Assembly (NCBI GenBank): GCA_902557155.1
Contig: CACDYR010000002.1
Span: 197,025 to 261,024 of the forward strand
Direction of reading: 5' to 3'
DNA from: an uncultured Pelagibacteraceae bacterium
GTDB lineage: Bacteria > Pseudomonadota > Alphaproteobacteria > Pelagibacterales > Pelagibacteraceae
DNA length: 64,000 nt
This document shows, piece after piece, positions 28,180 through 40,437 of this stretch. The notes below the pieces were generated by a model. The model searched no databases. It was not told where the DNA came from and saw nothing but the letters and a program-made list of their open reading frames with translations. How positions within the stretch are numbered: position 1 is the stretch's first letter; the number at the start of each line of letters is the position of its first letter. A program made the translations under genes and the position numbers.

Positions 28180-30096
28180 ATGCCGATAATAACATTACCT
28201 GACGGAAACAATATTGACTTTCCTAATAAAGTTACTGGACTTGAAGTAGCTGAAAAAATTAGCAAATCATTAGCCAAACAAGCCATGGTCATAAGCGTCG
28301 ATGGTGAACTTAAAGATCTTGATTTTTTAATTGAAAATGATTGTTCTGTAAAGATTTTTACCTCAAAAAATCCTGAGGGCTTAGAAACTATAAGGCATGA
28401 CACAGCTCATATTTTAGCTATGGCTGTTCAAGAATTATTTCCAGGAACACAAGTTACAATTGGACCCGTGATTGAAAATGGATTTTATTATGACTTTGCT
28501 AGAAAAGAACCATTTACAGAGGATGATCTTGTTAAAATTGAAAATAAAATGAAAGAGATTGTCGACAGGAATGAAACAACAAAAAGAGAAGTTTGGGATA
28601 GAAACAAAGCAATTAGCCATTTTAAAAAAAAAGGAGAAATTTATAAAGCCGAGTTAATTGAAGCGATACCTGAAAATGAAGATGTATCAATTTATTTTCA
28701 CGGAGAATGGCATGATTTATGTAGAGGCCCACATTTATCCTCTACAGGTAAAATAGGGAAATATTTTAAACTTACAAAAGTATCAGGAGCATATTGGAGA
28801 GGAGACTCTAATAATGAAATGTTGCAACGAATATATGGTACGAGTTGGGCAACTCAAAAAGATCTAGATGAATATTTGAAGAGAATAGAAGAAGCCGAAA
28901 AAAGAGATCACAGAAAATTAGGTAGAGAAATGGATTTATTTCATTTTAGAGAAGAAAGCCCTGGCTCAGTATTTTGGCATGAAAGAGGATGGGGTTTGTT
29001 TCAAAAGCTCATTAACTACATGAGAAGCAGACAAGATGCAGCTGGTTATAAAGAGGTCAATACTCCAGAGGTACTAGATAGACAACTATGGGAAAAATCT
29101 GGGCATTGGGAAAAATATGGAGAAAACATGTATACTTCTGAAACACCAGATGAGAAAGTTTTTGCAATTAAACCAATGAATTGCCCTGGTCATATCCAGG
29201 TATTTAATCAAGGCTTAAAAAGTTACAGAGATCTTCCGTTACGTTTTGCTGAATTTGGAAAAGTTCATCGTTATGAGCCATCAGGCGCTTTACATGGGTT
29301 ATTAAGAGTAAGAGCTTTTACTCAAGATGATGCCCATATTTTTTGCACTGAAGATCAAATTACTAGCGAATGTTTAATTGTTACAAATCTAATACTAGAT
29401 ATTTATAAGGACCTTGGTTTTGAAAATGTGATTCTAAAATATGCAGATAGGCCAGAAGTAAGGGTTGGTGATGATTCAGTTTGGGATAAAGCAGAAGCCT
29501 CTTTGCTTGAAGCAGTTAAAGCTTCTAAATTAGAATATACTATTAATAAAGGTGAGGGAGCATTTTATGGTCCTAAAATTGAATTTGTTTTACGAGATGC
29601 TATTGGCAGGGATTGGCAATGTGGAACTTTACAAGTAGATTTAAATTTACCTGGAAGATTAGATGCTTCTTATGTTGACAAAGATGGAACTAAAAAGGTT
29701 CCCGTTATGTTGCATAGAGCATTATTTGGTTCTCTAGAGAGATTTATTGGAATTTTAATTGAAAACTATGCAGGCAAGTTTCCATTTTGGATATCTCCTT
29801 TACAGACTATGGTAATACCTATTTCAGAAGAATTTAACGACTATGCAGTTGAGGTATCAAATAAAATTAAAAATTCAGGTATAAGTTCTGCAGTAGATTT
29901 AAAAAATCATAATTTAAATTATAAAATTAGAGATCATTCTTTAGCAAAAATACCACTTTTATTAATTTGTGGTAAAAAAGAAGTTGACTCCAATTCAGTA
30001 ACGATTAGAAGATTAGATTCTAATAAACAAGAAAATATGGGTATAGATCAATTCTTAAAAACATTCTCTGCTTACAATAAAGCATCATCAAACTAA
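28180..30096 (+). CDS. thrS: threonine--tRNA ligase
   Basis: 638-aa class-II synthetase that charges tRNA-Thr. It has an N-terminal TGS domain (1-60), the second additional domain with the editing site (RHDTAHILAMAVQELFPG and CRGPHLSSTG), the catalytic core with motif 2 RFAEFGKVHRYEPSGALHG, motif 3 PVMLHRALFGSLERFIGIL, and a C-terminal anticodon-binding domain. Zinc ligands are visible (MNCPGH). It heads the conserved block infC-rpmI-rplT-pheS-pheT. Its TAA lies in frame with and directly before the infC GTG. The cognate-box tRNA-Thr(GGT) is at 59.3 kb. Confidence 0.97.
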   Translation: MPIITLPDGNNIDFPNKVTGLEVAEKISKSLAKQAMVISVDGELKDLDFLIENDCSVKIFTSKNPEGLETIRHDTAHILAMAVQELFPGTQVTIGPVIENGFYYDFARKEPFTEDDLVKIENKMKEIVDRNETTKREVWDRNKAISHFKKKGEIYKAELIEAIPENEDVSIYFHGEWHDLCRGPHLSSTGKIGKYFKLTKVSGAYWRGDSNNEMLQRIYGTSWATQKDLDEYLKRIEEAEKRDHRKLGREMDLFHFREESPGSVFWHERGWGLFQKLINYMRSRQDAAGYKEVNTPEVLDRQLWEKSGHWEKYGENMYTSETPDEKVFAIKPMNCPGHIQVFNQGLKSYRDLPLRFAEFGKVHRYEPSGALHGLLRVRAFTQDDAHIFCTEDQITSECLIVTNLILDIYKDLGFENVILKYADRPEVRVGDDSVWDKAEASLLEAVKASKLEYTINKGEGAFYGPKIEFVLRDAIGRDWQCGTLQVDLNLPGRLDASYVDKDGTKKVPVMLHRALFGSLERFIGILIENYAGKFPFWISPLQTMVIPISEEFNDYAVEVSNKIKNSGISSAVDLKNHNLNYKIRDHSLAKIPLLLICGKKEVDSNSVTIRRLDSNKQENMGIDQFLKTFSAYNKASSN

Positions 30097-30642
30097 GTGG
30101 CAGAATTCAAACAAAATTATTTTCAAAGAAGAACCAAGGACAGAGGTCCAAGATCTAATAATAGAATTTCTTCTCCAGATGTTCAGGTTATAGCGAGTGA
30201 TGGAGAAAATCTTGGAGTAATGAATACTAATGAAGCTATTTCCATGGCAAAAAATCAAGGTTTAGATTTAATTGAAATAGCACCTAATGCAAATCCACCT
30301 GTATGTAAAATAATGGATATGGGTAAATATAAGTATGATGCTCAGAAAAAAGCTAATCTTGCAAAGAAAAAACAAAAAATTGTTTCTTTAAAAGAAATTA
30401 AAATGAGACCTGTTACTGAAACTCATGATTATGAGTTTAAAGTCAAAAATGCTAAAAAATTTATAGCTAAAGGAGATAAGGTCAAATTTACTATAAGATT
30501 TAAAGGTAGAGAGCTTCAGCATTCCCATCTAGGAAATAAACTAATGGGTAAAATTAAAGAAGATATGAAGGATATTGGCAAGGTAGAATTACATCCAAAG
30601 TTTGATGGGAAGCAAATGATCATGGTAATTCAGCCTTTATAA
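30097..30642 (+). CDS. infC: translation initiation factor IF-3
   Basis: 181-aa factor that binds the 30S subunit, checks the start codon-anticodon pair and prevents subunit joining. It has the N-domain with NRISSPDVQVIASDGE, the linker rich in Lys (KKANLAKKKQKIVSLKEIK) and the C-domain with HDYEFKVKNAKKFI. The start must lie at or after 30097 because the in-frame thrS TAA is immediately upstream. GTG 30097 is the best option, without a clear ribosome site. Non-ATG starts of infC are known to allow IF-3 autocontrol, which could apply here. Confidence 0.95.
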   Translation: MAEFKQNYFQRRTKDRGPRSNNRISSPDVQVIASDGENLGVMNTNEAISMAKNQGLDLIEIAPNANPPVCKIMDMGKYKYDAQKKANLAKKKQKIVSLKEIKMRPVTETHDYEFKVKNAKKFIAKGDKVKFTIRFKGRELQHSHLGNKLMGKIKEDMKDIGKVELHPKFDGKQMIMVIQPL

Positions 30643-30695
30643 GCTTTAATAGAGGTTGTAAAATTATATCTTTCTTTGTATAAGTCCGCAGAATT

Positions 30696-30902
30696 ATGCC
30701 AAAACTAAAAACAAAAAGCTCAGCAAAAAAAAGATTTAAAATATCCGCAAAGGGTAAAGTTATTTCTGCTCAAGCAGGTAAAAGACATGGCATGATCAAA
30801 AGAACGAATTCACAAATAAGAAAACTTAGAGGCACTACAACATTGTCTAAACAAGATGGAAAAATTGTTAAGTCATACATGCCTTACAGTTTAAGAGGTT
30901 AA
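30696..30902 (+). CDS. rpmI: 50S ribosomal protein L35
   Basis: 68-aa basic ribosomal protein with the family start [15 protein letters not shown] and the conserved ending SYMPYSLRG. The length is normal. It lies between infC and rplT as in most bacteria, 53 nt after infC and 2 nt before rplT. Confidence 0.97.
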   Translation: MPKLKTKSSAKKRFKISAKGKVISAQAGKRHGMIKRTNSQIRKLRGTTTLSKQDGKIVKSYMPYSLRG

Positions 30903-30904
30903 TA

Positions 30905-31261
30905 ATGGCAAGAGTTAAAAGAGGTGTAACTAGTAAAGCTAAACATAAAAAAGTTTTAAAAGCTGTAAAGGGTCAATGGGGCAGAAGAAAAAATACCATT
31001 AGAGTTGCTAAGCAAGCTATGGAAAAATCCATGCAATACGCATACAGAGACAGAAGAAATAAAAAAAGAGATTTTAAATCATTGTGGATACAGAGAATCA
31101 ATGCTGGAGTAAGAGCTGAAGGCTTAACTTATTCAAAATTTATCAATGGATTAAATAAATGTGGTATTGCAATAGATAGAAAAATTCTTGCTGAAATTGC
31201 TTACGATAGCCCAGAAGCATTCAAAACAATTGTACAAAAAGCTCAATCAGCTTTAAATTAA
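30905..31261 (+). CDS. rplT: 50S ribosomal protein L20
   Basis: 118-aa large-subunit assembly protein. The N-terminus [16 protein letters not shown] and [17 protein letters not shown] are characteristic, as is the C-terminal globular part with [17 protein letters not shown]. In other bacteria L20 represses its own operon; no leader structure is evident in the short gap before rpmI, so that control is not supported here. Confidence 0.97.
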   Translation: MARVKRGVTSKAKHKKVLKAVKGQWGRRKNTIRVAKQAMEKSMQYAYRDRRNKKRDFKSLWIQRINAGVRAEGLTYSKFINGLNKCGIAIDRKILAEIAYDSPEAFKTIVQKAQSALN

Positions 31262-31304
31262 TCTTCGCTATTGTTTTTATTTCTTAAGGAAATAATCTAC
31301 TAAT

Positions 31305-32372
31305 ATGTCAGAGATAAAAAATATTAGAGATCAGTTTATATCAAAGCTAGAAAATGATTTAAGCATTGATCAAATAAATGAAATCAAAACCGAGCTCTTT
31401 GGTAAAAATGGTTTAATTTCATCAAAATTTAAAACAATAGGTTCAATTCCAGAGACTGATAGAAAAAAATTTGCATCAGATTTAAATCAAGTTAAAGACG
31501 AACTTCAAAATTTGATAACTTCTAAAATTAGCAAGATAGAAGGAAAAAAAATAAACGAAAAATTAGAAAAGGAAAAAGTTGATATAACTTTACCTGAAAG
31601 ACCATTCGTTAGAGGAAAAGTTCATCCTGTATCACAAACTATTGATGAAATTTCATCTATTTTCTCTGAAATAGGATTTAGTGTTGAGGAAGGCCCTGAT
31701 GTTGAAAATGAATATAACAATTTTACTGCTTTAAACACACCTGACAATCATCCAGCAAGAGATATGCATGATACATTTTACTTAGATGAAAACAAAGAGG
31801 TACTATTACGAACTCATACTTCCCCAGTTCAAATCAGAACGATGCTAAAAGACAAACCTCCATTTAAGATCATTGCTCCTGGGAGAACTTATAGATCTGA
31901 TAGTGATCAAACACACGCACCAATGTTTCATCAAGTTGAAGGTTTGCATATTGATACAAATATTAATATGGGACATTTGAAAGGATGCTTGAATTATTTC
32001 ATTAAAGAATTTTTTGAAGTCGAAAAAATTAAAATGAGATTTAGACCTAGTCATTTTCCATTTACAGAACCATCTGCAGAAGTAGATATTGGTTATGAAA
32101 TAAAAGATGGTAAAATAAATATCGGAGAAGGAGATAAGTGGCTTGAAATTTTAGGCTGTGGCATGGTGCATCCTAATGTCTTAAGAAATGTAAAAGTAGA
32201 TCCTTCTAAATATCAAGGATATGCCTTTGGGATAGGTATAGACCGATTAGCAATGCTTAAATATGGCATTAATGATTTAAGAGCGTTTTTTGATTGTGAC
32301 TACAGATGGCTAAATCATTTTGGTTTTGATCCACTTGATGTTCCTTCAAATTACAGAGGTTTAAGCAGATGA
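31305..32372 (+). CDS. pheS: phenylalanine--tRNA ligase alpha subunit
   Basis: 355-aa catalytic subunit of the alpha2-beta2 enzyme. It has an N-terminal coiled coil, then the class-II core: [15 protein letters not shown], motif 2 [20 protein letters not shown] and motif 3 [21 protein letters not shown] overlap with pheT (32369-32372) gives coupled, equimolar synthesis. The cognate tRNA-Phe(GAA) is at 63.4 kb. Confidence 0.97.
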   Translation: MSEIKNIRDQFISKLENDLSIDQINEIKTELFGKNGLISSKFKTIGSIPETDRKKFASDLNQVKDELQNLITSKISKIEGKKINEKLEKEKVDITLPERPFVRGKVHPVSQTIDEISSIFSEIGFSVEEGPDVENEYNNFTALNTPDNHPARDMHDTFYLDENKEVLLRTHTSPVQIRTMLKDKPPFKIIAPGRTYRSDSDQTHAPMFHQVEGLHIDTNINMGHLKGCLNYFIKEFFEVEKIKMRFRPSHFPFTEPSAEVDIGYEIKDGKINIGEGDKWLEILGCGMVHPNVLRNVKVDPSKYQGYAFGIGIDRLAMLKYGINDLRAFFDCDYRWLNHFGFDPLDVPSNYRGLSR

Positions 32373-34777
32373 AGATTACATATGATTGGTTAAAAGATCA
32401 TTTAAAAATAAGTGCTAAAGAAGATAAACTTCTAGAGAAACTAACAGACATAGGTCTTGAGGTTGAAAGTATAGAAAATTTATCAGAGGGATTAGATTTA
32501 TTTAAGGTAGCAAAAATTATAAACACAGAAAAACATCCTAATGCAGACAGACTTAAAGTTTGTGATGTTGATGTCGGTAATAAAGAAATCAAAAAAGTTG
32601 TATGTGGTGCTGCAAATGCAAGAAATGGCCTTCTTACTGTATATGCCCCACCAGGTGCAATAATCCCAAAAAACAAAACTAAACTTGTTGTTGCTAAAAT
32701 TAGAGATGTTACATCTTATGGAATGCTTTGTTCTGAATCTGAATTGAATTTATCAGATGAAAGTGATGGAATTACTGAATTATCATCTTCTAAATATGCA
32801 AAAAATATTGGAAAAAGTTATTTTTCTAAACCAAGTTCTAATCTTATCGATTTATCAATTACACCAAATAGACCAGACTGTCTTGGTGTTCGGGGGATAG
32901 CGAGAGATCTATCAGCCGCAGGTTTTGGAAACTTAAAACCAGAAAAAGATAAAAAAATTAAATCTAATAAAAAACAGACCTTAAAAGTAAAAATAACAAA
33001 AGAAAAAAATCAAGGCTGTTTGTCTTTTGGCAGCTGCTTGATAACTAACGTCAAAAATACAGAAAGTCCTCAATGGTTGAAAGATAAATTAATTTCTATA
33101 GGCCAAAAACCAATATCTGCAATTGTAGATATTACAAATTATGTAATGATTGATATTAATCGTCCTTTGCATGCATACGATGCTGACAAAATTGATAAGG
33201 GAATAATTGTTAGAAATTCAAAATCAGGAGAAGAATTTACTGCTTTAGATAATAAAAATTATAAACTAGATGATGGAATGTGTGTAATTAGTGATAACAA
33301 AGGTGTCTTAGGCCTTGGAGGAATTATTGGTGGAACGAGATCCGGTACAGAGCTAGATACAAAAAATGTTTTAGTAGAGTCGGCTTATTTTGATCCAAGA
33401 TCAATTAGAAAAACTGCTAAAAAATTAAACATAGAAACAGATGCTAAATTTAGATTTGAAAGAGGTATTGATCAGTTATCTATTGAAGATGGATTAAATA
33501 AAGCAGCTTTTTTAATTAAGAAAATTTGTGGTGGTGAAATTAGTAAAATAGATATTCAAAAAATTGAGTCTTATAAAAACAAAATAATAAAATTTGAACC
33601 AAAAACATTTGAAAAAATTACTGGTTTTAAAATTTCAAACAAAGAAATGATAATCATTTTAGAAAAACTTGGTTTTAAATTAAAAAAAGAAAAAAAATAT
33701 TTTAAATTAACAGTTCCATCTTGGAGACCAGATATTGTTCAAGAAATTGATATTGTTGAGGAACTTGTAAGAATTAGTGGCTATGAAAAAATAAAAATAG
33801 AAAATCCTATTAAAGAAAGAATCAAAAAAACTTTAAATCCAACTCAAAAGTTATTTCATTTTCTTCAAAGGGCAGTAGCATCCAAAGGGTATTTGGAGGC
33901 AATTACTTGGTCTTTTACAGACTCTAAATTTAATGATCACTTTAAAGGGACCAGTAAAGAAATAAAAATTGTAAATCCAATTAGCTCTGAATTAGGAGTA
34001 TTAAGAAATTCTATTTTTTCAAATTTAGTAATGTATATAAGCAAAAACTTAGATAGAGGAATTAAAGATTTATCAATATTTGAAATTGGACCAATATTTT
34101 ATGGTTCACAACCTGGAGAACAGAATACAATTGTTTGTGGTTTGTCAGCTGGAAAAAAATCTAGACTTTCATGGATAGAACAAGAGAGAAATATAGATGT
34201 TTTTGATATTAAGAGAGATGCTATACAAACTTTAGTAGAAGCTGGCTATGACTCAGAAAAATTTTATATTGATGATGAAAGCCCAAGTTATTATCATCCA
34301 GGAAAATCAGGTAGAATATTTTTAAATAAAGAAAAAGATAAGGTTGCTGCTTATTTTGGCGAAATTCATCCGAACATTATCAAAACGCTAGATATTAAAA
34401 CAGAGTCTTTGGTAGGATTTGAAATATTTATAGATAATTTAAAACTGCCAAAAAAAACTTTAAAAGATCAAAAAACAAAATATTCAGTATCCGACTTTCA
34501 AAAATCCGAGAGAGATTTTGCATTTATTGTTGATAAAAAAATAAATGCACAAGATTTAGTAAGTGTCATATCAAATATTGATAAAAATTTAATTTCAAAC
34601 ATTAAAGTATTTGATGTTTACGAAGGAGACAATATTCCTGAAAATCAAAAATCAGTTGCTATAAGCGTTACTATTCAATCATTGGAAAAAACATTAACGG
34701 ATAATGATTTAGAAAAAATTAATAATTTGATTATTGAAACAGTTGAAAATAAAACTGGTGCTAAAATTCGTTCCTAA
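32369..34777 (+). CDS. pheT: phenylalanine--tRNA ligase beta subunit
   Basis: 802-aa partner subunit. Domains in order: N-terminal region with the OB-fold tRNA-binding part ([24 protein letters not shown]), the B3/B4 editing core ([20 protein letters not shown]), B5 ([18 protein letters not shown]), a catalytic-like core and a C-terminal ferredoxin-fold anticodon-binding domain ([15 protein letters not shown]). It gives the enzyme proofreading of Tyr-tRNA-Phe. It is coupled to pheS; lepA follows after 8 nt. Confidence 0.97.
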   Translation: MKITYDWLKDHLKISAKEDKLLEKLTDIGLEVESIENLSEGLDLFKVAKIINTEKHPNADRLKVCDVDVGNKEIKKVVCGAANARNGLLTVYAPPGAIIPKNKTKLVVAKIRDVTSYGMLCSESELNLSDESDGITELSSSKYAKNIGKSYFSKPSSNLIDLSITPNRPDCLGVRGIARDLSAAGFGNLKPEKDKKIKSNKKQTLKVKITKEKNQGCLSFGSCLITNVKNTESPQWLKDKLISIGQKPISAIVDITNYVMIDINRPLHAYDADKIDKGIIVRNSKSGEEFTALDNKNYKLDDGMCVISDNKGVLGLGGIIGGTRSGTELDTKNVLVESAYFDPRSIRKTAKKLNIETDAKFRFERGIDQLSIEDGLNKAAFLIKKICGGEISKIDIQKIESYKNKIIKFEPKTFEKITGFKISNKEMIIILEKLGFKLKKEKKYFKLTVPSWRPDIVQEIDIVEELVRISGYEKIKIENPIKERIKKTLNPTQKLFHFLQRAVASKGYLEAITWSFTDSKFNDHFKGTSKEIKIVNPISSELGVLRNSIFSNLVMYISKNLDRGIKDLSIFEIGPIFYGSQPGEQNTIVCGLSAGKKSRLSWIEQERNIDVFDIKRDAIQTLVEAGYDSEKFYIDDESPSYYHPGKSGRIFLNKEKDKVAAYFGEIHPNIIKTLDIKTESLVGFEIFIDNLKLPKKTLKDQKTKYSVSDFQKSERDFAFIVDKKINAQDLVSVISNIDKNLISNIKVFDVYEGDNIPENQKSVAISVTIQSLEKTLTDNDLEKINNLIIETVENKTGAKIRS

Positions 34778-34785
34778 AATAATTA

Positions 34786-36594
34786 ATGAGTTCAATTGAT
34801 AATATAAGAAATTTTGCAATAATTGCACATATTGATCATGGAAAATCTACTATAGCCGATAGAATTATTCATAGTTGTGGTGGATTAACAGAAAGAGAAA
34901 TGAAGGCTCAAGTTTTGGACTCTATGGATATTGAGCGCGAAAGAGGAATCACAATTAAAGCTCAAACTGTAAAATTAAATTATAAAGCTAAAAATGGAAA
35001 AAATTATATCTTAAATATTATTGATACACCGGGTCATGTAGATTTCAGTTATGAAGTAAGTAGATCCTTATATGCATGTGAAGGCTCAATTTTGATAGTA
35101 GATAGTACTCAAGGTGTAGAAGCTCAAACTTTAGCAAATGTTTATCAAGCTTTAGATACCAACCATGAGATAGTACCAGTTTTAAATAAGGTTGATTTAC
35201 CTGCATCAGATTTAGATAGAACAAAAAAACAAATCGAGGAAGTTATAGGAATTGATACTGAAAATGCAATTCCGTGTTCAGGTAAAACTGGTGAAGGCAT
35301 AGAAGATATTTTAGAGCAAATTATTACAACATTACCAGCTCCAAAAGGAGAAAGTTCCGCAGATCTAAAATGTTTATTGGTTGATAGTTGGTATGATACT
35401 TATTTAGGTGTAGTGATTTTAGTCAGAGTGATAGATGGTAAACTTTCAAAACATATGAAAATAAAAATGATGTCTACTAATCAGGATTATATTGTTGAAA
35501 AAGTTGGGGTTTTTACACCAAAGCCAGTAGACATAAATGAACTAAAAACAGGTGAAATTGGATTTATTACAACAGGAATTAAAGTTTTGTCTGAAACAAA
35601 AGTTGGAGACACGATTTGTGATGCTTCAAAACCTTTAAAAGATGCTTTGCCAGGATTTAAACCTAGTAAACCCGTAGTATTTTGTGGACTATTTCCAGTA
35701 GATAGTTCTGAGTTTCAAAAACTGAAAGATGGTTTAGCTAAGTTACAATTAAATGATGCAAGTTTTTCGTTTGAACCCGAGTCATCATCTGCTTTAGGAT
35801 TAGGTTTTAGATGCGGATTTTTAGGCCTACTTCATTTAGAAATTGTAACTGAAAGATTAGAAAGAGAATTTGATGTTAATTTATTAACAACTACACCTGG
35901 TGTTGTTTACAAAGTTCATCTAAACAACGAAAACATAATAGATCTTCAAAATCCATCAAGTTTACCTGATCCAACTTTAATAAAATATATTGAAGAGCCT
36001 TGGATTAAAGCAACAATTATTACTCCTGATCAATATCTGGGTTCAATCATTAAAATGTGTCAGGATAAAAGAGGAATTCAAACTAATTTAAGTTATTCAG
36101 GAAATAGAGCTGTTATCAATTATGAACTTCCTTTGAATGAGGTTGTCTTTGATTTTAATGATAGATTAAAATCAATGACTAGCGGATATGCAAGCTTTGA
36201 TTATGAAATAATTGAACACAGGGAAGGAGACTTGGTAAAACTTGGAATTTTAGTAAATGCTGAACCTGTTGATGCTTTGGCTATGATGATACATAAAGAT
36301 TTTGCCCAAAAAACAGGTAGAGAGGTATGTGAAAAATTAAAAGATTTGATACCACGACATAACTTTATGATTCCAGTTCAAGCTGCAATAGGAGGCAAAA
36401 TTATTGCAAGAGAAACAATTAAAGGTTTTAAAAAAGATGTTTTGACTAAAATACACGGTGGTGGTGCAACTGATAGAAAAAGAAAACTTTTAGAAAAACA
36501 AAAAAAAGGAAAGGCTAGATCTAAACAATTTGGAAGAGTTGAAATTCCTCAAGAAGCTTTTATTGGAGTACTTAAAATAAACAAAGAAAAATAA
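34786..36594 (+). CDS. lepA: elongation factor 4 (LepA)
   Basis: 602-aa translational GTPase that acts on stalled or mis-translocated ribosomes and in subunit biogenesis. The G1 motif is [10 protein letters not shown]2 region [13 protein letters not shown]3 DTPGHVDF, G4 NKVD. The C-terminal domain unique to LepA has [13 protein letters not shown] and [20 protein letters not shown]. The length is normal. It closes the translation block; the GT17 gene begins 7 nt later. Confidence 0.97.
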   Translation: MSSIDNIRNFAIIAHIDHGKSTIADRIIHSCGGLTEREMKAQVLDSMDIERERGITIKAQTVKLNYKAKNGKNYILNIIDTPGHVDFSYEVSRSLYACEGSILIVDSTQGVEAQTLANVYQALDTNHEIVPVLNKVDLPASDLDRTKKQIEEVIGIDTENAIPCSGKTGEGIEDILEQIITTLPAPKGESSADLKCLLVDSWYDTYLGVVILVRVIDGKLSKHMKIKMMSTNQDYIVEKVGVFTPKPVDINELKTGEIGFITTGIKVLSETKVGDTICDASKPLKDALPGFKPSKPVVFCGLFPVDSSEFQKLKDGLAKLQLNDASFSFEPESSSALGLGFRCGFLGLLHLEIVTERLEREFDVNLLTTTPGVVYKVHLNNENIIDLQNPSSLPDPTLIKYIEEPWIKATIITPDQYLGSIIKMCQDKRGIQTNLSYSGNRAVINYELPLNEVVFDFNDRLKSMTSGYASFDYEIIEHREGDLVKLGILVNAEPVDALAMMIHKDFAQKTGREVCEKLKDLIPRHNFMIPVQAAIGGKIIARETIKGFKKDVLTKIHGGGATDRKRKLLEKQKKGKARSKQFGRVEIPQEAFIGVLKINKEK

Positions 36595-36601
36595 ACGTAT
36601 C

Positions 36602-37426
36602 GTGTCAGAAAATAATTTAAAAAAAAAATCAAAAATTTTTGATTGTATAACATTTTTTAACGAAAACTTTATTACCAACATAAGATTTGAAATTTTAAAT
36701 GATACAGTTGATTACTTTGTAATCTGCGAGTCTATTTATGATCATAGAGGTAAAAAAAAAAAATTAAATTTTAAGTTACTTAATGAGAAGTTTAGATCAA
36801 AAATCATTTATGTTGTATTGGAGGAAAGATTTAAAAGCCAGGATTTATGGAAAAATCAAGCTCAACAAAGAGAGTATATATTTGAAGGGTTAAAATTGGC
36901 AAATGATAATGATTATATAATGTTTTCAGATCCTGATGAAATTCCTAATCCAGAAAAATTAAGGAATTTAAATTTACAAAATAAATATGGAATTTTTTTA
37001 CAAGATTGTTTTTGTTACATGATTAATCTTTTTAATAAATATGAGTCTCCCTGGGAAGGTACAAGAATTTGCAAAAAGAGAAATTTAAATTCAATTAATC
37101 ATATGAGACAAAATGTAAAATTAAAGAATTTAAAATATAAATTTTTTAGGCTTGATAAAGAAAGAGATATTCAAATAATTAATAATGGAGGCTGGCATTT
37201 TAATAATTTAATGACGGCAGAAGATATATCTTTAAAATTAAAAACTTTTGCGCATAGTGAATTTTCTGGTGAAGAATTTTCCTCTGTTAACATAATAAAA
37301 GAAAAAATTAATAAAAAAATCGATTTATTTAATCGTGGTCATACTTATGAAATTTTAAATTTAGATACAAAATTGCCAAATTATATTTTAAAAAATTTAG
37401 ATAAGTTTAAGGATTATATTGCATAG
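36602..37426 (+). CDS. glycosyltransferase family 17 protein
   Basis: 274-aa protein like the beta-1,4-mannosyl-glycoprotein N-acetylglucosaminyltransferase family (GT17). The N-terminal KIFDCITFFNENF and the FVICESIYDHRGKKK segment are typical. The acidic motif FSDPDEIPNP is the probable nucleotide-sugar/metal site, and GGWHFNNLM follows later. Bacterial members usually modify surface glycans; the donor and acceptor are unknown. The start is GTG 36602, since no in-frame ATG lies near the conserved N-terminus. It is placed between lepA and tRNA-Ser, a likely accessory insertion. Confidence 0.83.
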   Translation: MSENNLKKKSKIFDCITFFNENFITNIRFEILNDTVDYFVICESIYDHRGKKKKLNFKLLNEKFRSKIIYVVLEERFKSQDLWKNQAQQREYIFEGLKLANDNDYIMFSDPDEIPNPEKLRNLNLQNKYGIFLQDCFCYMINLFNKYESPWEGTRICKKRNLNSINHMRQNVKLKNLKYKFFRLDKERDIQIINNGGWHFNNLMTAEDISLKLKTFAHSEFSGEEFSSVNIIKEKINKKIDLFNRGHTYEILNLDTKLPNYILKNLDKFKDYIA

Positions 37427-37433
37427 AGTTTAT

Positions 37434-37523
37434 GGAGAGGTGGCCGAGTGGTTGAAGGCGCACGCTTGGAAAGCGTGTAAAGGGGCAACTCTTTCATGGG
37501 TTCGAATCCCATTCTCTCCGCCA
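37434..37523 (+). tRNA. tRNA-Ser(GGA)
   Basis: 90-nt class-II tRNA with a long variable arm. The acceptor GGAGAGG pairs with TCTCTCC, with discriminator G and an encoded CCA. The anticodon loop is CTTGGAAAG in context, giving anticodon GGA. The T-arm ATGGG-TTCGAAT-CCCAT is canonical. It reads UCC/UCU. It lies 7 nt after the GT17 stop and 19 nt before the FkbM gene. Confidence 0.97.
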
Positions 37524-37542
37524 AAAATTAATTATAAAAACT

Positions 37543-38229
37543 ATGATTAAAAAATTTATAAATAGAAAAAGTTTGTTTTATAAACCTTATTTATATTTTA
37601 GAATTTTTTGGCTAGAAAAATTTTTCGTTAAAAAAAATTCATATTCTCAATGTGGAGAAGATTATTTTATAACTAAATTTTTTACTAAACGAAAAAAAGG
37701 TACTTATTTAGATATTGGAGCCTTTAATCCAATAAAATATAGTAATACTTATCTTTTGTACAAAATCGGTTGGACAGGAATAAATATAGACTTAAACCAA
37801 ACTTCTATAGATTTATTCAATATAGTTAGACCCAATGATATAAATATATGTGCTGCTATAAGTAATAAAGAAGAAAATGTTAAAGTAAATATTGAAAATA
37901 TTTTTAGTCCTCTTAATACTATTTCATTAAATCGTTCAAAAAAATTAAATTCGAAAAGTATTAAAAAAAACTCTTATTACGTTAAATCGCAAAAAATCAA
38001 TAAAATAGTTAAAAATAAGTTTGATTTCTTAAATATCGATATTGAAGGTTTTGATATAAAAGTTTTAAAATCGATCAAATTAAATTTCTATAAACCAAAA
38101 TTAATTTGTATTGAAATATTAAACAGTAAAAAATTTCATTCTTTAAAAAAGTATTTAAACAAACAGAATTATATTTATATGAGAAAAATGGGGCCAAGTT
38201 ATTTTTTTAGACTTAAAGGGAAATTATAA
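37543..38229 (+). CDS. FkbM-family methyltransferase
   Basis: 228-aa SAM-dependent methyltransferase of the FkbM type. The SAM site is TYLDIGAFNPIKYSNTY, the acidic strand is GINIDLN, and the family motif FLNIDIEGFDIKVLKSI lies near residue 165. Such enzymes often methylate sugars of surface polysaccharides. With the GT17 gene on the other side of tRNA-Ser it forms a small surface-glycan group embedded in housekeeping genes. It is very Lys/Asn/Ile rich. Confidence 0.87.
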   Translation: MIKKFINRKSLFYKPYLYFRIFWLEKFFVKKNSYSQCGEDYFITKFFTKRKKGTYLDIGAFNPIKYSNTYLLYKIGWTGINIDLNQTSIDLFNIVRPNDINICAAISNKEENVKVNIENIFSPLNTISLNRSKKLNSKSIKKNSYYVKSQKINKIVKNKFDFLNIDIEGFDIKVLKSIKLNFYKPKLICIEILNSKKFHSLKKYLNKQNYIYMRKMGPSYFFRLKGKL

Positions 38230-38341
38230 TTTTTTAAATAAATTGATACAGAACTGTCTAAAAGCCTTGATTTTAAAGGATAATTTAAGCTTTTTTATGA
38301 TGTTTTCTAATTATAATTAAACATTTTTTGTTAAAAAATGA

Positions 38342-40435
<2,094 letters not shown>

Positions 40436-40437
40436 AA

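Noticed and set aside
30643..30695. L20 autoregulatory leader before rpmI-rplT
   Set aside because: The gap is 53 nt and no pseudoknot or L20-site mimic could be made out.
37434..37523. tRNA-Ser as an integration site of a mobile element
   Set aside because: No integrase, no duplicated tRNA 3' end and no direct repeats were found in the flanks; only the glycan genes hint at variability.
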